From assembly GCF_020687385.1 (NCBI RefSeq), contig NZ_JAJEQM010000004.1:1-64000 (forward strand): a stretch of 64,000 bases of DNA, in the 5' to 3' direction. The notes under the pieces are model-generated. The model saw only the letters and a program-made list of their open reading frames with translations. It was not told the DNA's origin and searched no databases. The translations under genes were made by a program, and so were the position numbers. Shown here piece after piece: positions 30,201 to 45,200 of this stretch (position 1 is the stretch's first letter; every line of letters starts with the position of its first letter). The stretch comes from Hominilimicola fabiformis. Its GTDB lineage: Bacteria; Bacillota; Clostridia; UBA1381.

Positions 30201-33200
30201 CAATCGAGGCAGGAAACGCATATTCTCTTGCATTAAGAAATGACGGTACAGTCTTTGCATGGGGCGAAGTATCAAACGGTAAACTTGGCACAGTTATATC
30301 ATCAGATGTTTATACTCCTGCACAAGTATGGAAAGGTGAATCAGATACTGACACATGGTATTTGGAAAATGTAATCAAGATTTCAGCCGGTAGTGAACAC
30401 TCAGCTGTTATAAACAACAGAAATGAAGTTTATACATGGGGTAAAAATACTAACGGTCAACTTGGAAACGGAACAACAAATAATTCAACAACACCGGTTC
30501 GTGTAAGAAATCAATGGATGGACGGCAGTGATCAACTTGCTATTGAAATTTCAGCCGGTGGCGAACATACTGTTGTTGTAACAAAATCAGGTACAGTATA
30601 CGCATGGGGACTTGACGCAGAAGGTCAAGTTGGTTTGGGTGCGTTGGTTTCAGGCGCAGACAAACAAACAAGCTATCTTGTACCACAGCAAATTGCATCA
30701 GGTGATTCAACAAGTACAGATGATTTATATTTCCGTGACGCGTTAACTGTTTCAGCAGGTAATGCACATGTTACACTATTGAAGAAAGACGGTAGTGTAT
30801 GGTCATGGGGACGTAATGAAGAAGGTCAACTTGGTGACTTTACAAATGCTCAGCATAATGCGGCAGTACAAACAGGTGAAAAACTTGTAAAGACACTTTC
30901 TGTTACTGAAGGTACTATCCTTGACAGTGAAGGTAACGAATATGCTCAAGTTACAGAAGATACACTTTATACATTCCTTGACTATGACAAAACATTAAAA
31001 ATAACATCAGTAAATGAAAAATTTGAAGGTGGATTTAACCTTATCCTTGACGATGAAGGTGTACTTACACCTATGCCTGCAACAAATTACGATTTCAGAA
31101 CAATGGATTCGGGAATTGCAACAGTTGTAGAAGAAACTGACGGATGGCGTATTATACCGAACGAAAATAATCGTTACGGTGAAGTTTCGATGCTTGTTGA
31201 ACAAAAGTCATTCTCAGAATATTCAGGTATATTCAAACTTGGCGTAAAGCAAACAGAAAAATTAGTTATACCTATGGTATCAGCCGGTACAGACCACATT
31301 CTTACTCTAAAATCAGACGGTACAGTTTGGGCATGGGGTAAAAACGATAAAGGTCAGCTTGGTAACGGCGATACAAACGACACAGAATACCCGGCAAAAG
31401 TTTCATTCCCTCATAATAGTGACGGCAGTGAAGTTAAGTTTATGGCAGTTGCAGCCGGAAATAAATTCTCAGTTGCACTTTCAACAACAGGTGAAGTATA
31501 TACATGGGGTTGGAATGAATACGGTCAGTTGGGTGACGGTAATTGGAATGAATATCATGAAGAAATTATTTCAACTGAAGATGTATGGGGTAATTGTTGT
31601 TGGCCGGCAGATACACCGCTTGACTCACAGCGTTACAGAGATCATAAACATATAAAATATAAGAGAGTTCAAGACAATAACAATGTATTGTCACCGCAGA
31701 AGATTAACCTTAAAGATATAGTAGCAATTTCAGCTGCAACAGGTGTAGAATCAGGTCTTAACAAAGATGCTGAAAAGCTTGATTTGTTAAATGATAATAC
31801 AAGTGGCGGACATACTCTTGCATTGGACAAGAACGGCAATGTATGGGCATGGGGTCTAAATAATAAGGGACAAATCGGTACAAATACAGATGTTAAGTTT
31901 GAACAAATTCAACTTGGTTTTACAACAAACGGATATACAAATGATGAAGGAGTTGTAGAAGGCGACTCTGAATGGCATAAAGAGTATGATGCAGAAACAT
32001 ACTATACATACATTCCTTCACAGGAAAATCTTTATATAACAGAACCTACAAAGGTAGTAGGTCTTGAAGGTATAGGCTACTTGAATTCAATTTCAGAGAT
32101 TTCAGCCGGCGGTAACTCATCTATCGCTGTAAGAAACGACGGATACGCATATGCTTGGGGTAATAATGATAACGGTCAACTTGGTGACGGTTTATCAGAT
32201 AATGCGTCAATGCCAATGCAATTATTAAGTGGTGCAAAGAATCCTTATGTAACATATTTCAGAGATGCACTTTATGTTGATATGGCAACAGATCATGCTG
32301 TAATTACGACAAGAGATGGCGAAGTATATTCATGGGGAGCAAACAGAAACGGTCAACTTGGTAACGGTGCAACATCTGTTAAGGAATTTTCTCCGGTACA
32401 AGTTGTATCTGCTAATGGAAACTTAGATAACGTAGTTTACGTATCAGCGGCAGGAAGTCACAGCTATGCTGTCAACGGTAACGGTGATGTATACACATGG
32501 GGTACAAATGCAAACGGTCAGCTTGGTAATGAAACTACAGGCGGATACTATTCAGTTGCTACTCGTGTAGTTGCAGGTGAAACAGCTACGTTGGACGGAA
32601 CAACTGAACTTACAAATATTACAAGAGTATATGCCGGTGAAAGAGATGCAATGGCATTGCGTTATGATGGTAGTGTATACGGTTGGGGATATTATGGAGT
32701 AGGACAATTCTCTAATAATATTGTTCACCCAATATTTATGGGTGAAAGCCCAGCAAAAATATTTGCATTCCAACATGGCGTTAAAACAGAAGGTACAGAT
32801 GTAGTTGAATATGATAATATTCCAAACTACATTTATATCAATAATGACGGCACACTTGAAGTTACTCTTCAAGGTGATAACGGTATGATTGATAAAGAAT
32901 ACCTTGGATTTAACTTATTGAGTGACGTTAATCCACATCCTACAACAGATTTTGACAACCTTACATTCAGCACATCAAATGAAGATATAGCTAAGGTTGA
33001 AAAAGATGTTGCGTCTAATGTTGTAAGAGTAACTGCAAATCATGCAAGACGTTACGGTGAGGCAGTTATCAGTGCAAGAAATGATGTAACAGGTTACTAT
33101 GGTATGTTTACTGTATTGGTAAAACCAAATGACGGAATAACAGTTCCGGTTGTTGCCGCAACAAACAGTGGCGTATATGCACTAAAGGCAGACGGTACTG

Positions 33201-36200
33201 TTTGGACATGGGGTAATACGTATGATGGAAGTACATCATCAACGGTAAACAGAACATCACCTGTAAGAGTAGTTAAGAATGTAGGCAAAGACTCAACAAC
33301 ATATCTTGAAAATATTAAACACATTGCGGCAGGTCCGACTCATATGCTTGCAGTTGATACAGACGGTCAAGTTTGGGCTTTGGGTAACAATGCAAACGGT
33401 AAGCTTGGTATAGGCGGTACATCTACTGCATACACACCAACACTTGTAAAAACAAGTTCAACAGAAATACTTTCAGGTGTAGAAAGAGTTGCAGCCGGTG
33501 CAAGAAACTCAGCAGCTTTGGCACAAGACGGTGTTGTATATGTATGGGGTGATAACACATACGGTCAGAGAGGTATCGAGGCTAAAAATTCAAAATACAG
33601 TCAATATGCTTCATTCACAGTAAAGGGAGCAAGTGCCGGAGATAACGCAGACGGTGCGCTTAATGACTTTATTGATATTACAATCGGCGATACATTCATT
33701 TCAGCATTGAGAAGAGATGGTAATGTATTCAGTTGGGGTAGCGGTAGCTATGGTCAAATCGGTAAGGGATTCTTTACAGAGGCTCTTGCACCTACACAAG
33801 CTGTAAATGGCGAAAGTGCAAGTAGCACTGCATATTTGAGAAATATCGTTAAGATTTCTGCAGGAGCATATCACAATATTGCATTGTCAGATGACAGCAG
33901 TGTATATGCTTGGGGTAGAAATGCAAACGGTCAACTTGGTAATAATACAATAACTACAAATGATTCAATAGATAATGCCAACAATTATAATGCAAATTCT
34001 CCGAAGAGAGTTTTAATCAGCTATGACGGCGAGAATATGCAAAATCTTGACGGAATAGTTAATGTTAATGCCGGAGTAAATTCATCAATGGCAGTTGGCA
34101 GAGATGGTTACTTGTATTCATGGGGCAGTGGTGCAAATAATACAACAGGTGTAGGTTCAACAGCAAATTCACTTACTGCTAAGTATACAAAACGAGGCGA
34201 AAGTTTCTATAGCGATGATGCAACAGACAGAATCGGTTGGATTACTTCCGCAACAATCGGTGATATGGGTACATCTGTAGTCAGATACGATGGTAGTGTA
34301 TATTCATGGGGTAAAAACTCTACATATAATGTAGGTGATTTTTCATCAGTTGAAAGAACTGAACCTGTACAGACAGGTCTTCGTGAAGACAGACGTGAAG
34401 CTATCGGTGTAGCAACATTGTATACAGACGGTGTAGCAACAGAAGTTTATAATGATGATGTCAATGCCGCTAATTACAACCCATTACCACAAAAGATTAC
34501 TCTATCAAAGAATCAATATCTTGAAATAAATAAGTCTGATATATATGACTATCATATGGTAGGCTTTAACTTGATTTATAACAACAACGACAGACATAGT
34601 ACAGCTGTTCAAGCATATAATACTGACGTTGATGAACAGACAGTTCTTGATAGAATAACAGCAACGTCAATAGATACATCTATAGTTTCAGCTGAGGACA
34701 ATAATAATATAATAACAATTCGTCCGAACAGCGAACATAGATATACAAATACATTTATTACATTATATAATACATCTACAAACTTTGTAGGTGTGCTTGA
34801 AGTGGCGGTAAAAGAGGTTAACACAGAAGTAACTCCGATGATTGTTTCAGGCGATCACCATACTCTTGCACTTATGAGTGACGGAACAGTTTGGGCATGG
34901 GGTAATAATACATATGGTCAACTTGGAAATGGTATAAGAAGTAATGATACACATAACAGTTATCCGGCTGACGGTGACGAAAAGAGAAATGATTTCTTAT
35001 ATCCTGTAAAAGTAAACATTCCAAGCGATGTTAAGATTAAATCAATAGCCGCAGGTAAACGTCACTCGTTGGCACTTACAGAAAACGGTGAAGTATACAT
35101 TTGGGGTTATACAGAAGTTAATAATATCGTTTGGGGAGATTATTACCAGAATAATATCGTAACAAGAACAGGTTATCATAAGAGTAGTTATGAAACTGTT
35201 GTCGGTACTGCAAACCAGGAAAGAAGATATGGTATTGTAACTCCTAAACTTGTTAAGCTTGACAGCAATAATACTCAAAATCTTACAGATGTAATATCAA
35301 TAGCTGCCGGCGATGATGTTTCATATGCAGTTAAGGCAGACGGAACAGTTTGGGCATGGGGACACAACGGTACATCGGGTAAACTTGGTATTAATAAGTA
35401 CGACTCAATGTATTCTGTAACTCAAACAATAGCGACAGATAGATATGTAGATTTCACTATTCCTGGACACTGGGAATATGATGAATATGTGCCGTCGACT
35501 ACACATAGAGAACAGGCATACAACTGGACATCTCTTGATTATCCATGGTATCTATGGGCAGAGTATGGTACAGAAAACGCAGTACAAGTAGTAGGTCCTT
35601 ATGCAGGGGGATATTTACATAATGCAGTATCTGTAAGAACTGCCGGTGACAGTGTATACGTTATTAAAGCAGACGGAACAGTCTGGGCATGGGGCAGCAA
35701 TATGTACGGTGTTCTTGCCAATGAAACAAATGTAAACAACGATACACGCAGAGGTTACCCACTTCAAGTTTATAAGGGTGACGGATATTCTGCAGACAAG
35801 TATTTAAAGAATATCGTAGATATACAAGTAGGTGCGAATAATAAAGAAAGAAACAAAAGAGCTATAGGAACACAAATAAATCTTGATGAAACTACAGTTA
35901 TAGCACTTGCAAGAAATATCACAGTTGATGATACAACAAAGGATACAAAACAATACAATAATCAAGGTTATGTATATGTTTGGGGTAAGGTAGTATCAGA
36001 TAATGCAACTGTAAACAGTGTATCTGCACCAACAAGAGAAACAACTCTTGAAAACGTAACAGCTGTATCAGCCGGTGGAAATACTGTAATGACACTTTCA
36101 CTTGATCCTGATACATACAAGCATAGTACATATGCTTGGGGAAATAACACATTCGGTCAACTTGGTAACAATACAACAGATAGTACAAGTACACCGTCAG

Positions 36201-39200
36201 AGGTGCTAAAGGGAGAAAATGTATACTCTGATAATGATTATATTGAAGACGCGATTCAAATAACGAATGGTGCTTATTTCAGTGCGGCTATGTTGCACAA
36301 CGGAACAATCTGGGCTTGGGGTTCAAACAGAAATGGTCAGTTTGGTAATAACTACAGAGTTAACAGTTTGATACCTGTACAGTCAGGTGACAGAGCGGCT
36401 GATATATTAACAGTAGCTGACAATGACGGTGACAGTATTCCATTGGTTGCAACAATTACTGAAGGTGAAACACTTGATTTAGGAAGAATTAAATATGAAC
36501 ATATTCCTGGATTTGAATTTGCGCATTACGCATACAGTGATGTTATAAATGCAAATGACGGAGTGACATACAACACATCTAACAGCGATGTGGCAACTGT
36601 TAACTCAAACGGTGTTGTAAGTGCAAATACAAACGGAATATACGGTCAGACAACAATTAGTTTTGAAAAAGAAATCAGTCCTGTAAACGACGGAGTTTAC
36701 ACAGGACTTCTTGACGAACCTATTTTATACAAAGGTCAACTTATTGTTAAGGTAATTAAGTCGGGCGATGATAAAGTTGCAATCCCTATGACAAAATCAG
36801 GCGGCAGCTTTACAGTTGCACTTATGGATAACGGAACAGTATGGACATGGGGTTCAGGTAATCTTGGTGACGGTACGTCAAGTGCGTCATACTATCCGGT
36901 ACAAGTAGTAACGAGCGTCAGCTCAACAGGCGAAAGAATATATCTTGATAATATAGTAAGTATTGCAGCAGGTAACACTCATGCTTTGGCACTTGATGCA
37001 AACGGAAGAGTATGGACATGGGGTTCAAACGGTAGTGGTCAGCTTGGAAGAAGTGGCTCAACAAATGTTGCGGCAGAAGTATCAATAGTAGGTGATACAG
37101 ATGACAGCACTAACATTATTGCAATCGCAGCCGGAAAAGAACATTCTTTGGCATTGACATCAGACGGCAGAGTATACGCTTGGGGATTGAATAACTATGG
37201 TCAGATCGGTCATGGAACATCAGGTACTCACAGTGTTTATAACTATACCGGAGATGTAGCAAAATATGAAACTCCTGTAATTGTTATGGATTTGAATAAC
37301 GGTAGAGCAACACAAATTCATTCTATCGTATCAATTTCAGCCGGTGGTGACAGTTCAATACTTGTTCGTGGTGACGGTACTGTATTTACATTCGGTAAAG
37401 CAGATAACGGTCAACTTGGATATGGTGAGAATTTAACTGCAAATAAGGGTGAAAAAGATAATATATCAGATTCAAAGGTAAACAGCGCATATCACAAGAC
37501 AGTTCCTTCACAAGTTATAAACAGAAGTGATGATGATATTACACTTGATGGCGGAATTACAAATACATATATGCAAAATGTAGCAGAAGCAGATATGGGT
37601 AGTGAACACTCTGTATTGCTCGTTAATAACGGACTTGTATACAGCACAGGTCTTGGAACAAGCGGTCAGCTTGGAAACGGTGCGTCAGATTCATCAGATG
37701 GTTACGTAAGAGTAGTAGACTCAGACGGTAATTATTTGGAAAATGCCGTGAATGTTTCAGCCGGATATAACCAGTCAGCTACAGTAACAAGAGGCTCAAA
37801 CCTATATATGTGGGGTAATAACGCATCAAAGCAACTTGGTGACGACTCGGCTACAACTAAATCATCGGCTACTCGTGTAGTAAAAGGTCATAATATACAC
37901 GAAACTGGTGATTATCTAAGTAACATAACAGCAGTATCACTTGGAAACACTGTAACAACTGCTATCAAGTCAGACGGTACAGTATGGGCATTTGGTACTA
38001 ATTCATCAGGTTCGTTAGGTGACTTTGTAAATTATGATTATACAGGTGCTCATTTGGTAGGACCGGTAGATTATTATGCACTTAATTTTGATAACATTGA
38101 AGGCGGACATATCAGAATACCTGAAAATTCAACATATACAATAGACAATATCAACCTAAAATATGTTGCAGGCTTTAACTTGCACGATGACAGCGACTTT
38201 AGAGATGCAAGCGGAGATTATTCATTTGAATCATCAGATCCGAGAATTGCAACGGTTGATTCAAACGGAACAATAACACCGGTAGGTAACGGAAATTATG
38301 GTAAAGTAGTAATCACTGTAACAGATAATAATACAGGTTACAGAGGTCTTATTGTTGCAGACGTCTATAATGTAAGTGACAGATATACAAAGATTGCAGT
38401 TCCTATGATTGCATCAGGATTAGACTTTACAGTTGCACTTAAGTCAGACGGTAGTGTATGGACTTGGGGTAATAACTCATCAGGACAGTTGGGTATAGGT
38501 TACACAACTCTTGACGCAGACGGTAAAGTTGAAAAACTTTCAACTGCTTCAAATTCTATGAGCAGAATTTCATCTTGGGCAGAACCGCTACAAGTTGCAG
38601 ATACAAACGGCTTAGGAACATTAAGTAATATTATTTCTATTGTAGCCGGTGATAATTTTGCAATGGCATTGTCAGCTGACGGTGCAGTATACACATGGGG
38701 TAACGGTAGCAACGGTAAACTTGGTGATAATAATACATCAAGCCATAATGCATATTATCCTCAGCGTGTTGTACGAGGTGTAGCGGATACTTATACATCA
38801 GAAACTGTAGCAACACAGGCAAGTTCAACAGGAGACGAAACAACTGATCCTGAACCGGTTGTAGAAGAATACTTGTCAGGTATCTTAGAGATTAGTGCGG
38901 GTAAAGACTATGCTCTTGCACTTGATAAGAATGGTCATGTTCTTGCATGGGGTACAAATACAAACAGCAAACTTGGTCTAAACTACAGATCTGTTACAGA
39001 TAATATGGGTGTACCTTCATATGTTGTAGCAGGTGCTATGGCAAGTGATGATCCGTTTGTTCTAAATGCAGACAGAACAAATTCTACAAGAAATACACAA
39101 TCTACAAATCGTTTGAGCAATATCGTATCTATTGATGCCGGTGATAATCACGCAGTAGCAATAGCTGATAACGGCAGTGTATATGCTTGGGGTGACGATT

Positions 39201-42200
39201 CAGAAGGTCAACTTGGTATTGAACCGAATACATCAAAGAGATTTAGCAATTACGATGGTAAAGCATATGCGTATGCACCTATAAAAGTACAACGCGGTGA
39301 CAGAGATATGGTATCGGCATATGATGATGAATTTATGTATGATGCTGTTCAAGTATCAGCCGGTAAGGCTCATACTCTAATCCGTTCAAAAGATTATAAC
39401 ACATATGCAACAGGTGATAACAGTAACGGTCAGCTTGGTATAGACAGCGGCGATGTTACATCACCTAAGTATGTTGACGTAGATGGCAATAGTATTTATA
39501 ACATTTCAGCCGGTGGTAACAGTAGTGCGTTTATCGGCGGAACAGATGTAAATGACAATTTGATTTATACAGTCGGTAATAACGGCAGTGGTCAGTTGGG
39601 TATAGACAGTGTTATAAATAAATCTACTCCTACAAGAGTTCATGATTCAGTAAGATCAGATGTTGGTGATTTGCTATTATTTGACGACGCATTTGTTGCA
39701 GATTACGGTTCACAGCACTTGACAATTATGAAACAAGACGGTAGCGTTTATACAACAGGTGCAAACGGTTACGGTCAACTTGGTGATAACACAACAATTA
39801 AATCATATATTCCTGTTCATGTAAGCAAGGAAGAAGTAGATACTCTTGAACTTCAAAATGTTGAAATCAAAGAAAATTCAGATAACAGTGTTGATGAATC
39901 ATATGTAACACCTGATTATCTTGAAATTACAGAAGATCAATATATTGATTTCAACAGAGATCAAATTATGAATAAGAGAATGGTCGGCTTTAACTTGTAT
40001 GAAGACGATATTCTTACACCTATTGACGATAAGAGTCAGATTGAATTTACATCTTCAGATACTTCAATCGGCAACTTTGCAAGCGGAAGTGATGAACTTC
40101 ATACAACATCACCGACAAAGGCAGGACCTACAATCGTAACTATTGAAAATAAGGCTAACGGATATAAAGCATTCGTAACTGTAACTGTTAAGGGTGACAC
40201 AGTATGGCCTTCAGGTTCAAAAGTAGCAGTAGGCAAGAACTTCTCTATTGCTTTAAAAGAAAACGGAACTTTGTGGACATGGGGTGACAATTCTCACGGT
40301 CAACTTGGTGACGGTACATTATTGAGCAAGAAATATCCTGTACAAGTCCTTGATGAAGACGGAAATCCGATTAAAGATATAGTAAGATTGGCAGCAGGTG
40401 ACGACTATGTATTTGCCGTAGATAAAAACGGTAAGATATATACATGGGGTGTATCAATTTCCGGCGGATCAGATATGACGTCACCGGTAGAAGTAGAAAA
40501 TACAATCGGCGATGAAATCGAAGATATAGTATCAGGTTCAAATTATGTACTTGTACTTACAACTCACGGCGATGTATTCTCTTACGGTGTTGATAACTCA
40601 CAAGGTCAACTTGGCAATGATGTTATAGCTCCTTCTACTGCATCATTTACTAAGATTAGTGCGCTTAAAGATATTAGATCAATAGCCGCAGGCGATAGCC
40701 ATAATCTTGCAGTGGATACAAACGGAAAAGTATGGACATGGGGTGCGAACTTGCATAAACAGCTTGGTAGAACGGTATCTTCCGGTGGCGGTTCGGGAAG
40801 TAGCGGCGGAACATCGGACGATGATTCAAGTGATGCCGATGCCGACGGCGACGACTCGGATGAAGATACTGCACTACAAGCAACAACTGCAAGTGCAGAT
40901 TATGACGCAACTCCGGCAGTTGTAGAAGGTTTGTCAAATGTAAAATATGTTGCTGCAGGCAGTGCACACAGTGTAGCTGTAGCAGAAGAAACACTTGCAG
41001 ACGGAACAACTGTTACAAAAGTATATGCTTGGGGTTACAACTCAAAGGGTCAACTTGGTATAGATGATAAGACTGTAACAGAATCAGTAACACCTATGCT
41101 TGTTGTTGCCGGTGAGGCGGTAGGCAAGGATTCAACTGTCGATACAGACGGAACTGAATATTTGTCAAATATCCTTGGAGTAACAGCAGGTGGAAACCAA
41201 ACACTGGTTATAACAAATAATTATGAAGTATATACATGGGGCGGAGATGAAAAGGGTCAACTTGGCGTTGATTCAAAGATAGACAGATTTGCTCCTGTAA
41301 AGGTATGGAAGGGAGATACATTCAATCAAGACGAAGATCCATATCTAAAGAACGTAATCGGTGCGGCAATGGGTGCAAACCATACCGTAATAATCAGAGA
41401 TGACGGTTATGTATGGGCATGGGGTGATAATACTTCAGGTCAACTTGGTACAGTAACTGTCGATTTGGCAAAGACACCGGTACAAGTAGGTAATACAAAT
41501 TCAAATACATTGTCATTCCAAAAGGCAATAGTATATACTGATGAAAATTCAACAGGTGATACAATATCACCATTACCGTCAAGCGTTGTAATAGACAAGA
41601 CTGGTAAAATTGAAATTGATATGTCTGAAATATATGAACAGTATATGGTTGGTTTCAATTTGTTCAATAAAGCTGATAAGCAAAAGATTGCGTCAGAAGA
41701 TATTGCAAACATTCAATACAGCTCGTCAATTCCAAATATCGCTACAGTTTCTGCAAACGGAAATACTGCAACTGTAATGCCGACAGGTAACACGTTCGGT
41801 ACAACAGTAATTACATTTAGAAACAGCAGAAACGGATATGTCGGAACAATTAATGTTACTGTTAAGGGCGATAAGATGGAAAGCATCGTTGCATCATCGC
41901 TTACAGCAGGTACAAACTTCCATGCGGCTCTAAAGGCAGATGGAACAGTTTGGACATGGGGCGATAATACATACGGACAACTTGGTGACGGTACTAAGAT
42001 AACAAGAGGCTATCCAATTCAGGTTAAATTCCAAAACGGAAGAGATGACAGTGCAAGTACATTTGGTGGCAATAATGCAGCTACTGCTATTGCGGCAGGA
42101 AATAATCACTTGCTAATACTTGCTAACGGCGTCGTATATGCAGTCGGCGATAATAGTAAGGGTCAACTTGGTAACGGTGCGACAGGAACTACTGAAAGTA

Positions 42201-45200
42201 TAGTTGTACCTGTAATGATTGACGAAACAACTACACTTACAGGCGTAAAGAACATTGCCGCAGGTGATGATTTCTCAATGGCACTACTTGAAGACGGTAG
42301 TATATATGCTTGGGGTAGCAATAAATCAGGACAACTTGGTGACGGTACTACAACTGACAGTGCATATGCAGTTAAGGTTTTAGCCGGCAGAAGTGGTACA
42401 AACGCATATGATCCTGATAATAATGATTATTACTTGAATGACATAGTTTCAATTTCAGCCGGTCAAGCATTTGCAATGGCATTGAAGAATGACGGAACAG
42501 TTTATACATGGGGTGACAATAGCAAGGGACAACTTGGTGACGGTACTCGTGTAAATAAACCGACTCCAATTCAAGTTCTTCGTGGCGAAAGTCCGGAAGA
42601 AGAAACAAATGTAGCTCCGGCAGGCAGTGATTACTTAATTAATATAGTAATGATTTCAGCCGGTGCAAATCATGCTTTAGCTCTTACAAAGACAGGCTAT
42701 GTCTGGGCATGGGGTGATAACACATACGGTCAGAACGGTGACTGGACAACAGATAATAACGAAAGACATTATCTTCCTCTACAAGTAAGAGATATTTCAA
42801 AGGCAGATCAAAGCACAGGTAATACAACAGGCAGATTAAAGAATATAACTGCAATTTCTGCAAAGAATAATCAATCATTTGCAATTAATGAAGAAGGTTA
42901 TTTGTACGGTTGGGGTTATAACGGTCAAAGACAACTTGGTATTAATAATTCATCAAATCAGACATTGCCTCAAAAGGTACTAAAGGGTCAGACTAATAAT
43001 GATGAAAGCTATATCAAGTTCGTAAGTAACGTAGCGGCAGGTACAAATAATACTGTTGCAGAACTTGATGACGGTTATGTATACACATGGAGCAGAAACA
43101 CAGAATGGCAGTTAGGTAAATTTGACGGTACATCATCAACTTATGATGTAAGCACACCTGCTTATACAGGTGAACGCGCAGAAGATTTGATTGAATTCTT
43201 TGACGCTGAAGGAAATAAGATAAATTACCTAACAACGATAGAAACAGGTGCAACAATCGAGATTGATTCATATAAACATCATCATATGTACGGTTTCAAT
43301 CTTGAAAATGATGATACACATGAACCGCTTGACGGAACATTTACATATCATTCAAACAATGAAAATGTTGCAACTGTTGTAAACGGTGTAATTACAGCCG
43401 GTACACACACAGGTACAGCTATAATTACAATTACACATGATTCAGGTATAATATCTGAAATCAGTGTAACAGTAACACAAGCCGGAAGAACAGCCACACC
43501 TATGGTTGCCGGTGGCAGTGAGTTTGCGGTTGCATTGTTGGATAACGGTGAAGTTTGGACATGGGGTTCAAACGAAAAGGGACAACTTGGCAACGGACTT
43601 ACAGAAAATACAACATATCCTGTACAAGTTTCACTTCCTGAAGGAGTGAAAGCTAAGTATGTAGCGGCAGGTATTAATACAGCATATGCTGTAACAACTG
43701 ACGGTTATGTATACGCATGGGGTAATAACGAAAACGGAATGATTGGTAACGGTACTTCTGATAAAGACGAAGTAAACCGCACACCTGTAAGAGTTCAAGA
43801 AAAAACATCTACAGGTGTACTTGTAGACCTTTCAAATATCGCAAGAATAGCAGTCGGTGAAAATCATGTATTGGCACTTTCAACTGACGGTTATGTATAC
43901 GCATGGGGTAACAACTCAAACGGACAACTTGGTAACGGCGATACATCATCAACAAATGAAAAGTTCCATGACAATGATACAACTGATGGAATTTATGCGG
44001 CTCAAAAGGTATACAGAGGTGAAAGTGCCGCAACAAATGACGATTGGTATATCCAAGATGTTATTGATATTGCCGCAGGTAAATCATTCAGCGTTGCTCT
44101 AAAGGCAGACGGAACAGTTTGGACATGGGGTCTAAATACAAGCTATCAACTTGGTATTGGCGATACAATGACAAGACCTGTTCCGACTCAGGTATTGGCA
44201 GGCGCGTCATCAACAACAGAAAAATACATAAAGAATATAACAGCTGTTGCGGCAGGTGAAGGTCACGTCCTTGTTGCTACAACAGACGGAACAATGTATT
44301 CATGGGGTTATAATAACTGGGGACAACTTGGTAATAATACAACAACAACTGCTACAAAACCTGTAAAGGTTTCTAATATCACAAATGTAGCGGCAATTTC
44401 AGCTAATTATTATAACAGTATGGCTATGACTTCTGACGGAAGTGTATATACATGGGGTTGGAATGAATATGGTCAAATCGGTGATGGCTCGTATAGATAT
44501 GATACATTCTATTTACATCATCATGATTCATATAGTCATGACCATTGGAATGATCCGACATATATGAATAAGACTGTTCCTACACAAGTCGTAAAGGGTG
44601 TAACAGGTTCAGATACTGCTTATATCAGTAATATTTGGAACATTTCAGCCGGCAGAATAAATATGTATGTAATTCATGAAGATGGATATGTATATGCTTG
44701 GGGTTCAAACTCAAAGGGTCAGACAGGTGACGATACAAATACTAAAGACGGTAATTATTTAACGCTTCATAACGGTACTCGCTTGAATTATCATGCAATG
44801 GATAATACAGCTACTCAAGTCGGTGACTTTGAAACAAAGACACTTGTTGTAAATAACTATGATGTAGTTACAACAATGGGTAGAGATGAAACAATCCAAT
44901 TAAATACATCAGACTTCGAGAGAAATTACAGAAGTGGATTTAACGTAAAATATCATAATGAAGATCAAAGCGGTGCTTTGACAGCAGGAGAAAACTTAAC
45001 CTTTACTTCACTTGACGAATCAATCGCAGTGGTAAGCAGTACAGGTTTAATAAGCGTACCTTCAGAATTTAAACTTGGTGAAACAACAATCAGAATTGCA
45101 ACAGACGACGGATTTGTCGGAACATTGGTTGTAAGAGTTAAACGTAGTGCAGACGCTGTTGCAGTTCCTATGGTTGCATCAGGAAATAACTTCACAATGG

